Below, piece after piece: positions 12,141-22,397 of a DNA stretch of 64,000 nucleotides; the first letter of the stretch is position 1; each line of letters opens with the position of its first letter. The position numbers were made by a program, and so were the translations under genes. The notes beneath the pieces were generated by a model, which saw nothing but the letters and a program-made list of their open reading frames with translations, searched no databases and had not been told where the DNA came from. Source of the stretch: Anopheles merus (Eukaryota > Arthropoda > Insecta > Diptera > Culicidae); NCBI RefSeq assembly GCF_017562075.2, contig NC_054085.1, positions 21,302,808-21,366,807 on the forward strand. The letters run 5' to 3'.

Positions 12141-15100
12141 TTGTTTGACCGCACCGATGCTATTTTTCACAAGCGCAATATGACTTTTATTTTTGTTTTT
12201 TTTTTTTGTTTTTTTTTATAGGCCTTTCGCATCTTTTTTCAAATTTAAACAGAAATTAGATGATAGAGATCAGATTATATGACAGTCTCAAAAAGCCTTT
12301 TTTACCTCATAAGTTTGAAACTATACAGCTATTAGTGCTGCAAATTACATTTCGACAACAGATTCACTTTTTATTTTAAATCACTTTCCCACGCAACGAA
12401 ACCATTTGCTGCACGGAACAATGATTGCACGCGAGCCATTTTGCACATCCTTTAAAGCTGCAATCCACCATTCGCTTTCACATCTATTCACCTTTCATCG
12501 TGCTGTCCATCATACTGCTACTGCTGCCGCCGCCGTTTTCGAGTGACGGGGGCAGAAACACAAAAGTAGTAAACGCAAGCAACAAAAACCAAACAAACAA
12601 ATGCAAACAACAGTCTTTGACTTCTTTCCTTTCCTTTTTTTTTTGTTCGCCAAAATACCCACGAGATGAGCTTGTTATGTATGCCCTTCCGCCGCTAGCC
12701 GGGCTGGCGCGGGCTGTCGGACGTCCGGTACGGAAACATGACAGGAAGCGGAAACAACAATACAGCAAACCCCATCATACGTCGGTATGCTGCCGGTTTC
12801 GTTCGTCATTTTTCGCCCTTCGGGGGGTTTTGGGCTGCTGCTGCTGCTTTCAACTGCCATTTTTATAATTTTCTTCGCCATTTTTTGTTTTGTTTTTGTT
12901 TTGCTGCTTCCACTCGCTTTTGTTATAAACAAACCGTCACTCATATCGTCCGCACAGTGTGCAGGCACATAGTCACACACCGCTTGTTGTGAGATGTTCT
13001 CTTGCAGCTCTTCCAAGCTGGCAGGCCGGCGATGGCTTTGCCGATGTTAAACACATTACTCCTGCCTGTCCTTCTCAAAAAAAAGAAGAAAAAAAAAAAC
13101 TGAAAGGTTCTGCGAAAACTGGGCAGCCAGCGTGTCTCTCCGGCAACGACCGGCTTATCGTTGTGGGGAGGGAAAAGGCGCAGGGAAGAAGGAAAACAAA
13201 TTGGCTTGCACTCTCCGTTTCTGTTTGTGCCGGCTTTGTGATCCCTTTCCCACAGCTTGTTGCTTGTGGTTATGTGTTTGTGTGGGTGTGCCAGGGCCTC
13301 AAGTCTCTTGGCCATCCAACGGGGCAATGGAGAAATGAAAAATTTACCCATATTACCCTTTTTCCCTCATTTCTGCTATGCCTTTGCGCTGCACTGTTGC
13401 TCCATTGCTCGTTCTACGTCCTAGAGCTGTGCCGGCAGGGCCTAGACTGCATGGCCAATGGAGGGAAGGAGGAGGAATGGAATAGAAAATTTATGTATTT
13501 AGGCCTTCTCGCTGTCCTACCCCCCGCCGCTCAAGCGTGGGTGCCAACGTGGGAAGTCAACGAACGAAATAAACAAGAAAGGATCGGACAAAACAAAAGC
13601 ACCGGCACAAGACATCCATCCGGACAGCAGAGGCAGCAAGCGGAAGAAACAAAACAAGTTGTTTCGCAAAAATTGAACTCACCCACCCTTACCCAACGGT
13701 TTTGCGATGGTGGAAGAAGTCATTGCCAGCGCTCTCCAAGTTGCTGCTTTAGGTAACAAATAAACTGAACTATGAAGGACCTTTCTTTTTTGTGTACAAA
13801 CAAGCGCAACAGCAACCTTCCTGCTCTTTAAAGCGGCAGGACACGTCTGAGTTCGAAGAAGTACAGCTCAGCAGCAGCTTAGGCACCGAATATTACCATA
13901 ACTGCTGCTGCTAGAGGTTCCGCTACTATTCCTGCAATCCGAGTTCGATCGCGCAGAAGTTGACGAGATTTTCCACAATCCTCAACCTTTGCAGGACCCC
14001 AAGCAGCGTGGCCGAACATGGGCAGATAATTGAGTTATCATCCGGGCTGGGGTTATGTCGGCGATAAATGTCGCATTATGATGGGGCGGGACTTCTTGGA
14101 CGCCTTCTGTTTGAAGCTTGTTTTTGCTACACTGCTGCTGTTTCAATTTTGTTTTATGAGTTTCCCGCTCGCTGTGCCGTGGCCTGGACGGACACAGGAA
14201 ATGATGCAATATTTATTCGCACCGTGTTCGCAAGCTGAACGGAGGGGGTTTGCTAGAATTTTCCAAAACTACGAAAACAAAAATCAAAAAAAAACCCCAA
14301 CGAGTAACGATTGAACCGATGATACTTTGGCAATTTTATTTCGTCTGGGGCTTCCGGTTTCTCTGTTCTAAATTTGGCACTCACTTTTTTTTTTTTGTAG
14401 CACGGGACAGCCCTTTTGGCCTGTCTATTTTTATTATTTATGAACCATTATTAGCACCGTGCCCCTCCTGCTGCTGGCGGTGATGATGCTGCAAGGTGGA
14501 CTTGAAAGAGTGGGACCAATAACGAAAAACAACACACAAAACCTGCTCCAACACAAAAATCGGTCGCTTTAGAGAACAACAACAGCAAAAAATAATGGCT
14601 CAAATCAATGATCTGCTGATGAAAGCTTAATGGAAAACCATTTATTGTTTCTCCTGTCCTCCTGTCCTTTTTGTCCAACCAAAAAAAAAGGACCCATACT
14701 ACTCTCCAGGGCATAGGACGGTAGATGCCGCTGCTGCCTAACATTGCAAACGGGACGCTTTCAGCCCACTCCTGGCACACAAAATCGAATCGAAACCGGG
14801 CTACAAAATGGACGGTAATAAATTTGACCGAAGGTCCTGGTTTTGTTGGTCCCGCCTTGCCAGACGACGGCAGGAACGGAAAACCCCCCCGTTGCTCTTC
14901 CGACTCCCAACATGGCGAACAGGTTCAAAACAATTGACCTGTAATTACCTCAATCAAGCGGAGCGAAACTGCGGGCGGCGGGCAGTGAACCGAGGCCCTT
15001 CCGGCGGACATCCAATGGGCCAATGGAGGAATGGAGGTAAACATATCCCACACACTCGCGCACACACACACATCCAGATTGAGATACTAATTCAATTGGA

Positions 15101-15673
15101 GTGAATTATTCAATCTTGAGCCAAACGGAGAGCTCGCCGGCGCCTGTTTCGATGACTGCTCAATAATTAAATGCTTCGTGCAAGGGTCCCGGACCACGGT
15201 GTGCCGTGTGGATAAGAAGGATGTCGATGATGATTCTGGCAACGCAGGGTCGCCGGGTGGAAAGGGGATGAGAAGGGGAGAAGGGGAGAAGGGGAGAAGC
15301 AACACACAGCGCCTTTGCGCCATCTACAGGATAGGATTTTGCACCGACCGGATGTTGCGACGGACGGTGTTCTCCTTTATTCCACTCACAGCCCTTTCGT
15401 GCGACAGTCCCTTTCTGCTCTTAGAGCACTTTGGCAAGGGGTGTGCAGGGGGGGGGGGGGGGCGAGAAAGATCTAGATCGAATGTAGCGTAAATGCAAAA
15501 TGCTCCACACCCGCCGGCGCTTTGGAATGCTGTAAATGAATAAATTATTTAATTGGAAGGAAGTTATCCCATTACAAAAGGCCATCTCACTACCGTACCC
15601 CCAAACCGTTTTTGCCAACTGATGATGCCACTCTCGGGTTTCCCGCCTTTGCCCCCCGTAGTCAGATGTAGAG

Positions 15674-15675
<2 letters not shown>
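12141..15675. other. Unique non-coding interval
   Basis: GC-moderate sequence with T and C tracts. The longer open frames here lack domain matches and overlap freely on both strands. Confidence 0.6.

Positions 15676-15724
<49 letters not shown>
15676..15724. repeat. (AG)24 microsatellite
   Basis: Nearly uninterrupted AG repeat, then AAAGAAAGAGAAA. Potential GAGA-factor binding, unproven. Confidence 0.95.
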
Positions 15725-15728
<4 letters not shown>

Positions 15729-16436
15729 AAGAGAAACAGGATACCGCACACTTTAACTCAAACATGCTGTATCCATATGCCGACCCGGTCGCTTGCCCGG
15801 TTACATCCCGGAAGTCTCTGGCAGTGGAAATGCCAGCAAACCAATCGGGCGAAAGCCATCCAGCCTTGTTCGCACTATGGTTTTGCCAGTGCGTTAGATC
15901 GTTGATGAATTCGGATCTAATTGTTATGCCAACAGATCGTTGCAGCTTGGTTTGGCTTTACTCCACATTCACACACACTCTCTCTCGCTGGTAAGATTGT
16001 GGTTTTGTAATTGCTTGTCATTTTGCGAACCTCCACTTTCCGACTTTATGTTTCTCCCTCTCAAAAAGGGCTACCACCGTTCAATTATAGATGCCTTTGC
16101 CATATATCGATATTGAATTAGCTTTAATGAATAGTGATATTTTGCAGACGATTTCTCGACTGCAGTTTCATTCATTTCCGCCTCTTGCTGTGGTTGGCCG
16201 CCGTTCCGTAAAGTGTAGCACAGCAGTGGCGTGTTGTGTGAATATTAGCAGTACAGTGAGTGAGTGCTTGCTGGAGGTGTGCAGTAATAGAATTACTGTC
16301 TGTCATGGTTGAATTATGGTGTAAAGGGGAATCGAGATTGGATAAGGATTTACAGTACGTGCGGATTATTTGCCTTGCAATGTTAAATTTAATTATGATG
16401 TTTAATCTACATGAATCAAAGTCAATAAACGCTCCG
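15725..16436. other. Unique non-coding interval
   Basis: No gene recognised. Ends at the tRNA-like fragment. Confidence 0.55.
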
Positions 16437-16490
16437 TTGGACGGATGCCGTGCGCGACTGCAAGGTTGGACGGGTTCGATCCCCAACTAG
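16437..16490 (+). mobile_element. tRNA-like fragment with box B
   Basis: Contains GGGTTCGATCCCC (16468-16480), an ideal pol III box B and T-loop, but no foldable full tRNA and no clear anticodon arm. Best read as a remnant of another tRNA-derived SINE. Confidence 0.35.
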
Positions 16491-16902
16491 GTCGTTTCTT
16501 GCGTAGCTGGAACTGGATTGCGGGGTTGCATAGTACAATTAAGTGCAGCGTAAAGCTATCAAATAACTCTGCATTTTATGAAACATGAAATTTTTGGGAC
16601 ATCATTAGATATTCCAAAAACAAATGACAAAGTAAAATATGGCTTTTAGAGGCTCTAAGGATTTACAGGGGTTTCAGGACATTTGGGGAAAACGTTTTAA
16701 CAAAATCATCTAGATTTTCGTTGCGTTATTTCAGCAGAGCTATGTCGAAATAAATTAAATGGAGTTACTGCAATGGTGCCAAAATGCATTGCAACTCTTG
16801 ACATAAAACTACAAATAGCTTCAAGAATGTAGAATAACAAAGGGCACACACATTAAAATGCATTTTTTTTTGTAATTTGGTGGTTTGCAGAGTAATAAAT
16901 TG

Positions 16903-17925
16903 CAGTGATTGTCGCCAAATTTTGACTCTAAGACATCAAATTTTGACGGCGTGTGTCAATTTTGCCTCTAAGGCATCAATGTTTACTCCAATTTAGCGTA
17001 CTCCAATTTTTTGTTTTATTCTCATGCACCTACTTTTGTCTGTAAGTCAACATTTATTTTACTTTTTTGATAAAAAAAAGTATTAATTTACAAGATATTC
17101 CAGCTGATTTTTAATTCCTGCAAGTAGACATTACTAAAACAATACAAAAACTGTGTAATTTTAGGTTTACAAAAAACGAAAGAAATTCAAGAAAATTGTC
17201 AGGACAATGCCAACATCTAAAAAAACATGCCAACTTTTTTCACTCTAATAAATTTTCAAAAAATGGCATAGAAATGGTTCTATTTTAAATTCTATCAATG
17301 AAATTATAAGCTGCTTAACTTAAATTCAATAATGGGACCCATTCCGTTTTAAGTTCGTCGGCTTAAATTTCAGCCTGTCAGCTGTTTGCATTGTACAGCA
17401 GTTTTCTAGCAGCTTCCTAAATGGGTATAATATACAGATGGGCTTATCCTAAGGTTTATGAATTTGGAAGGCTGATTTTTATCGCTTCTGCTGCTGAATA
17501 AAGATTTTAAGAGTGTTTTGTGTATTCGTCAAGCCTCCAGAAAGCCTGGACCACCTGGACTACATAAACTTTGATTCTAGATTCTACCATCTGATCTCTT
17601 TAATGTACCTTGGGATAAATGTAAACAACACCGTGTTTTCGAGCAGGTACTCTAATTCTAGCTTTGTGGCTAGAATAATCTAGACTGAAAATTGCAGGCT
17701 AGTTTTTTCTGTGGTTTTGTATGGAGTGTTTACATAATTTCAGCCTCCAACTGTCAAACTCCATACAAAAAACTGACTAGAATCGTTAAGGGCTCCAATT
17801 TTGGATCACACTGTTTCAGACGTTACGTTAAATTTTGTATTTCAAGCGTTAGACTTACAGTCAAAACTTGATGCCTTAGAGACAAAAACAGATGAGATAG
17901 AGCCAAAATGTAGTGGCAACGACTG
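16903..17925. mobile_element. Inverted-repeat element, CAGTCGTTGCCA family, full-length copy
   Basis: About 1 kb. The right end, reversed, reads CAGTCGTTGCCACTACATTT with TA outside it; the left end is a diverged version starting at 16903. Both ends carry several copies of a roughly 28-bp unit containing TTTTGNCTCTAAGGCATCAA. The interior shares blocks such as ACAATACAAAAACTGTGTAA with 11768-12140. Non-coding. Confidence 0.55.
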
Positions 17926-18710
17926 TACCTGTTAAGGCATATGGATTTTGATGCCGTCCAACTTAGCAGAGGTTGTGTTCTCACAAACACAACACCCAAC
18001 TAGTACCGAAGGGCCCAGAAAGCTGAACTTCAGTACCAAACCGTCAATCGTCCTCGAGAAATGAAAGAAAAAGAAGACTGCACCTCCTACAGACAAAGCC
18101 ATCATTACTGCAACTGATGTGCCAAGAACTAAGTCTGAACTTAATTGATGTCCTTGATCAGAATGATTTAAAAAATTAGAGAAATAGTTAAAAATACGTG
18201 TCTGCTTTTACCTCCCTCGATATTGGAGCAAACCATTACAACCCAACAAATAACTTAGTATTCTGAATATCTATGATGTCTTCTTAACGACAATAAGTTC
18301 CCAATATTTCACGCAGATGACTCTTTCCAGTATTTTTGCAGTTATCAAAGGCAACTGTAGAGAAATCATCAAGTACCTGTTTTAAGATACCTAAAGATAT
18401 AGTTCAGAATATTGTAATGAGGAGTTTGTACAAGGTTGTACACATTCCATCTGACTTGTCATTAGCCATCCAATACTCTTACCACGATGTTCAGAAGAGC
18501 GGTTGATACATCAGAAAAACAGTAAAATAAACCATTTTGAATGCAATGATTTAAAGTTTATTCAAAACCCCGACATCCTTTTTACAGCACTTGTCATCAA
18601 ATGTCCCACTTCCTGCAACGGAACGATAGCTCACTTTCCGGAAGTAGCTTTAATCTCGGAACACTAGCTCTTAGAATGCAAAGCCCTGCTTCCTCCTTGC
18701 TACCTCACAG
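17926..18710. other. Unique non-coding interval upstream of the LRR gene
   Basis: No long open frame on either strand. The GC content rises toward the leader exon. Confidence 0.5.
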
Positions 18711-19134
18711 TAACTAGCTATATAATCCCCGCCCCCGGAGTGCGTTCCCCCTGAATGCTCGCGTAGGTCCAGACCCTCCAGAGTTAACTGTTTGCGTGCC
18801 GTGTGCACCTTGTGTATTATTAATTTAACCGCATTACGACCGGATTAGTACCGGGTATTACTGCTGCGGGCAACAGCATTTTGCCCTTCCCTGTGAGAGT
18901 GTACGTTTTCTCGGGTCCAGTATCATCGTCATCAAAACGGTACTGCTCGAGCACGTTGCGTTATCGAATTTTATTCCCAGTCCCCGCGCGTAAGAAACGT
19001 TCCTGATTCCGAAGGGAAAAAGTAAACAGCCTTTGGCCGCACCGGGGAGCGAGTCCCGACTTGGGGAAAGATTGTTTGTTTCCCATCCCCTTTTTAGCTC
19101 TCTATCGGTTTGTCGGTTTCTTTTGCCGGCTCAG
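18711..19134 (+). other. Candidate 5' leader exon or promoter region of the LRR gene
   Basis: GC-richer than its surroundings and ends at the donor 19134. Two acceptor-like sites could bound it on the left: a pyrimidine-rich tract ending CTCACAG at 18710, and TTTTATTCCCAG at 18980. A TATATAAT sequence at 18720-18727 is an alternative promoter reading, but no initiator motif sits at the expected distance. The left boundary is unresolved. Confidence 0.3.
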
Positions 19135-19325
19135 GTGAGACTGTGCGGCGCACAATTTACCGGAAGCGATAACTCACACACATACAGTTGTGCGCCAAGC
19201 AGTCACACTAATTCCTGTAATCCAATAAATAGCTTATGGCACCTCTGCAACGTCCGTAATCGAGTTGTTGTCTACTTTTGCTAACGGTTTCTGCTTTTTT
19301 TTTCGCTCTTTCCTGCTTACTCCAG
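19135..19325 (+). other. Predicted 5' UTR intron of the LRR gene
   Basis: The donor is CAG|GTGAGA at 19134/19135 and the acceptor a pyrimidine-rich run ending CTTACTCCAG at 19325. The 191-bp length is typical of short insect introns. Splicing would join a leader exon to the coding exon starting at 19326. No ATG was seen in the leader between about 18985 and 19134. The donor is itself preceded by a pyrimidine-rich CAG, so the upstream exon could be very short or absent. Confidence 0.6.
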
Positions 19326-19328
19326 ACT

Positions 19329-19352
19329 ATGACGATTCGCGCGGTCCCGTAG
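19329..19352 (+). other. Seven-codon upstream ORF in the 5' leader
   Basis: ATG at 19329 opens a frame encoding MTIRAVP and stops at TAG 19350-19352, three bases into the exon after the predicted acceptor and 182 bases before the main ATG. It is out of frame with the receptor. Such a uORF could lower or condition translation of the receptor; this is inference. Confidence 0.35.
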
Positions 19353-19534
19353 AGCCGGAAGCTACCCTGTCGCTCTCGCCCCAACCACTAAAACAGCACA
19401 GAAGAAGGAAGTGCTGTGCTCCCAGCCGCGTTCGAAAGTCCCTTTTCCGGGGGAGCGCTCAAGCAATCAATCCTGCCGCCGCCGCCGACGACGGCTCGAT
19501 ATTTCCCAAACGACAAAACCCAATCAACACACGA

Positions 19535-21232
19535 ATGACAGCGCACACGGGCAGCAACAGATCGCGGGGCCACCGCTGCCCGCGGGGCATGATGCTGAGC
19601 CTGCTGGTCGCCGTCACGGTCGGCATGGTGATGGCGGCCGCGGTCGTCGTCTCGCCCGTCGAGGCGGCCGGGCTGGCCAACTGTCCGCTCGGCTGCCAGT
19701 GCGACGACGATACGCTCGTGGTGACGTGCGGCGAAGGGCAGCTCGACGTGCTGCCGATCGTGCTGAACCCCTCCCTGCAGCGGCTAGTCATCAAGAACAA
19801 CAAGATCAAAACGATCGACTCCTCCATGCAGTTCTACGCCGAGCTAACGTTTCTCGATCTGAGCTACAACCATCTGTTCAACATGCCGCCGCGCACCTTC
19901 GCCTACCAGCGCAAGCTGACCGAGCTGCACCTGAACCACAACAAGGTGGGCTCGATCACGAACAAAACGTTCGTGGGGCTGGTCGCGCTGACCGTGCTGA
20001 ACCTGCGCGGCAACTTCCTGGACGAGCTGCCCGAGGGCGTGTTTGCGGGCGTGCCGAAGCTCGAGGAGCTCAACCTGGGCCAGAATCGCATCGCCAAGAT
20101 CGACCCGAAAGCGTTCGCCGGGCTGACCGGGCTGCGCGTGCTCTACCTGGACGACAACACGATCAGTGCGGTACCGTCGCCGGCGCTGCAGCCGCTCCGA
20201 GCGCTGGGCGAGCTGTACATCGGGCTCAACTCGTTCGCCGCCATCCCGAAGGAAGCGTTCGCCATGCTGACCGGGCTGGCCAAGCTCGATCTGGAGGGCG
20301 CCGCGCTGCTGAACGTGTCGCGCGACAGCTTCCGCGGGCTGGAGCGGCTCCGCACGCTCGACCTGTCCGACAATCGGCTCGCCCGCATCCCGACGGCCGA
20401 GCTGGCCGTGCTCGAGCGGCTCGAGGAGCTGTCGCTCGGCCAGAACGATTTCGAGGCGATACCGCCGAACGCGTTCGCGGGCCTGAACAATCTGCGCGTG
20501 CTGGACATATCCGGTTCGCTCAAGCTGACGCGCATCGAGAGCGGCGCGTTTGCGCACAACACCAACCTGGAGGAGATTGTGATCGCGTCGAACAAGATGC
20601 TGACCGAGGTGCAGGACGGTGCGCTGAGCGGGCTGCCCCATCTGCGGCGCGTCGTGCTGAAGGACAACGCGCTGACGACGCTCACCGACGGGATGCTCTC
20701 GTGGAACGATCTGGTCGAGCTGGACCTGTCCGAGAACTTGATCCTGTGCGACTGCCAGATACTGTGGCTGCGCAATCTGCTTGTGAGCCGTAGCAATGGA
20801 ACGGTCGGAGCGGCGGCACAGCAGATCCCGGTCGTGTGCGCCTCCCCGGACCGGCTCCGCGGGCAGGTGCTGCAGAGCCTGTCGCCCGAGCTGCTCGGCT
20901 GCACGCATCCCGACCGGCAGCAGCAGGCCATCATCTGCGTGGTGCTGGTGAGTGCCGCCGCCGTGCTGACGACGCTCGCCCTCGTCCTCTACAAGTGTCG
21001 CCGGCGCATCCAGGAGGCGGTCAAGGGCAGCTGGGGCTCGAACGGGATCGGCCGCAAGGAGCGCGAGTATCAGAAAACGTTCTCCGAGGAGGACTACTCC
21101 GCGCGCCATCCGCATCCGGGGCCGCCGGGCGGCGGGCTGGCGATCCATCCGACCACGCTCAACAACTACCAGATCAACCACCAGCACCATCACTCGCACG
21201 GCATCCGGCACATCCCGGTGACGGAGCTATAG
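19535..21232 (+). CDS. caps: Capricious/Tartan-family LRR transmembrane receptor
   Basis: 565-residue type I membrane protein, probably a homophilic cell-recognition receptor like Drosophila Capricious and Tartan (boundary formation, axon targeting). Seen: a hydrophobic signal segment (about residues 20-45), LRRNT cysteines C50/C54/C56/C65, 14 LRRs of about 24 residues (79-401), LRRCT cysteines C405/C407/C435/C456, a membrane span (about 465-486) followed by KCRRR, and a 79-residue cytoplasmic tail with the motif GRKEREYQKTF. N-glycosylation sequons NKT, NVS and NGT lie in the ectodomain. The tail ends VTEL, a class I PDZ-ligand pattern. The first ATG of the frame after the predicted 3' splice site is 19535; a second (19589) lies just before the signal peptide and is also possible. 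The 14-LRR count and juxtamembrane tail motif fit the Caps/Trn pair as remembered; choosing caps over trn is less certain. Codons are very GC-rich compared with the AT-rich flanks. The coding region has no intron. Confidence 0.9.
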   Translation: MTAHTGSNRSRGHRCPRGMMLSLLVAVTVGMVMAAAVVVSPVEAAGLANCPLGCQCDDDTLVVTCGEGQLDVLPIVLNPSLQRLVIKNNKIKTIDSSMQFYAELTFLDLSYNHLFNMPPRTFAYQRKLTELHLNHNKVGSITNKTFVGLVALTVLNLRGNFLDELPEGVFAGVPKLEELNLGQNRIAKIDPKAFAGLTGLRVLYLDDNTISAVPSPALQPLRALGELYIGLNSFAAIPKEAFAMLTGLAKLDLEGAALLNVSRDSFRGLERLRTLDLSDNRLARIPTAELAVLERLEELSLGQNDFEAIPPNAFAGLNNLRVLDISGSLKLTRIESGAFAHNTNLEEIVIASNKMLTEVQDGALSGLPHLRRVVLKDNALTTLTDGMLSWNDLVELDLSENLILCDCQILWLRNLLVSRSNGTVGAAAQQIPVVCASPDRLRGQVLQSLSPELLGCTHPDRQQQAIICVVLVSAAAVLTTLALVLYKCRRRIQEAVKGSWGSNGIGRKEREYQKTFSEEDYSARHPHPGPPGGGLAIHPTTLNNYQINHQHHHSHGIRHIPVTEL

Positions 21233-21264
21233 CTAGAGGCTCCCCCTCCGCCACCACGGAGGGG
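21230..21264 (+). promoter_or_regulatory. Leaky stop context and downstream RNA hairpin
   Basis: The stop codon TAG is followed directly by CTA, a context known to favour readthrough. Ten bases after the stop comes a perfect 8-bp stem, CCCCTCCG (21243-21250) with CGGAGGGG (21257-21264), around the loop CCACCA. The stem can be extended by two pairs at its base with one bulged C (21242). Stem-loops a few bases 3' of a stop stimulate readthrough in several eukaryotic and viral genes. The function here is inference. Confidence 0.6.
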
Positions 21265-22180
21265 AGGTCCGCCCGTGGCCGGTCAAAACGGGGCCCAGCC
21301 AGCCGGCACCACCGCCACCAGCTTTCTGCAGCTCAGCCAGGACCATCTGGGCCAGCCGGGGCCGGTCCAGCCCGGCATGAAGCTGTTCCCGAACTACACG
21401 CCACCGATTCCACCGCACCATCAGCAGCAGCACCACCACCACAGCCTGCACCATCACAACGGTAACGGTGGACTGGACGAGCCGGCCAACAACCACCACT
21501 ACCACCAGATCACGTACCAGACGCAGACGCTCGCACCGTTGCGGCTCAATCAGGAGCACTTTCTGCCGCACGCGGCCAAAACCACCACCACGGCCGGCGG
21601 GACGATGCCGGCCGGTGTCAATCAGCCGCGGTCGCACGCCAAGTATCAAACGCACCATCACCATCTGCACCACCATGGGGCTGGGGGGGATGGGGCCACG
21701 CTGCATCATCACAGCACCGGCAGCTACTCGCCCGATGGTGGTGCCGGCCCGCTCCATCACCACCACCTGCACCATCACCACCATCCGCATCATCATCCGC
21801 ATGCGCCCCATCTGCGGGACGATTGCTCCGACCGGGACGATGACGACGATGACACGCTGGACGTGAACGATGGTGTTGGTGTCAGTGGTGGCGGTGGGGA
21901 GGAGGAGTGCAGTGGGCAGAGCGATGCAACATCACCGCCCGACAGCCCGCTCTCGCCCGTCCCACCCGAGCTGCCCATCCGGAATGGGCTGCTGGCGGCA
22001 AACGCGCTGAACCACATCAACAACAACAGCGGTCCAATGATGGGCACGGAACGGATCCGGTCACCGCCGACGCCACCGGTCACACCGCCACCCTCCTTCA
22101 CCAACCACACCGGCGGCACACCGGGGCTGGACAGCAGCGGCGGCCGCAAAACGCTATCCGTCGCACGGCACTATCACTAG
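21233..22180 (+). CDS. In-frame stop-codon readthrough extension of the LRR receptor
   Basis: After the TAG at 21230-21232 the same frame stays open for 315 codons to TAG 22178-22180, giving a predicted 881-residue long isoform with one residue inserted at the first stop. The extension has no ATG near its start, so it is unlikely to be a separate gene. Seen: a Pro/Gly-rich start, several His tracts (about 21418-21455, 21655-21677, 21757-21804), an acidic Asp run (21837-21852), and Ser/Thr-Pro clusters (SPPDSPLSPVPP; SPPTPPVTPPPS) before the end ARHYH. No folded domain is recognised; it looks intrinsically disordered. Readthrough of long, conserved extensions is known to be common in dipterans. 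The antisense frame is also open for 192 codons here, so openness alone is weak proof; the stop context and hairpin add support. Alternatives are a GC-rich 3' UTR open by chance or a rare splice form that removes the stop. Confidence 0.6.
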   Translation, partial: LEAPPPPPRRGGPPVAGQNGAQPAGTTATSFLQLSQDHLGQPGPVQPGMKLFPNYTPPIPPHHQQQHHHHSLHHHNGNGGLDEPANNHHYHQITYQTQTLAPLRLNQEHFLPHAAKTTTTAGGTMPAGVNQPRSHAKYQTHHHHLHHHGAGGDGATLHHHSTGSYSPDGGAGPLHHHHLHHHHHPHHHPHAPHLRDDCSDRDDDDDDTLDVNDGVGVSGGGGEEECSGQSDATSPPDSPLSPVPPELPIRNGLLAANALNHINNNSGPMMGTERIRSPPTPPVTPPPSFTNHTGGTPGLDSSGGRKTLSVARHYH

Positions 22181-22370
22181 GTTCTTAAGTAGACACGACA
22201 GCAGCACGCGCTTAGATAGACACTCGCGAAGGAATGGGGCGAACATACAAGGGGCGAATTTCCTAATTAGGGGGTAAGGGGGTTGCTATTGTTTTTGGGG
22301 TATTGTGATCTTTACTCGTTGTTTTTGCGTGTGAAAGTAGCAAGAATTAGGTGGATTTTTGTGGTGAATT

Positions 22371-22397
22371 CTTTGTACGTTTTCGTTGCGTACAAAG
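22371..22397. other. Perfect 9-bp hairpin downstream of the LRR gene
   Basis: CTTTGTACG (22371-22379) pairs with CGTACAAAG (22389-22397) around a 9-base loop. It lies about 190 bases 3' of the second stop, so it may be in the 3' UTR. No known element is recognised. Confidence 0.35.

Noticed and set aside
12425..13756. Moderately long open frames on both strands
   Set aside because: No domain, biased low-complexity composition and heavy overlap across frames.
18720..18727. TATA box of the receptor gene
   Set aside because: No initiator at about +30, and an acceptor-like site lies just upstream; too weak to call.
19265..19534. N-terminal extension of the receptor frame back to a TTG
   Set aside because: No ATG before 19535, and a good 3' splice site at 19325 cuts through it.
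19411..20793. 460-codon + strand frame overlapping the receptor
   Set aside because: Arg/Ala-rich shadow frame of GC-rich LRR codons with no domain.
19844..21211. 455-codon minus strand frame opposite the receptor
   Set aside because: Antisense shadow of the GC-rich coding exon; no recognisable domain.
21275..22180. Separate downstream gene starting at GTG
   Set aside because: GTG is not a usual nuclear start; the frame is continuous with the receptor, so readthrough explains it better.
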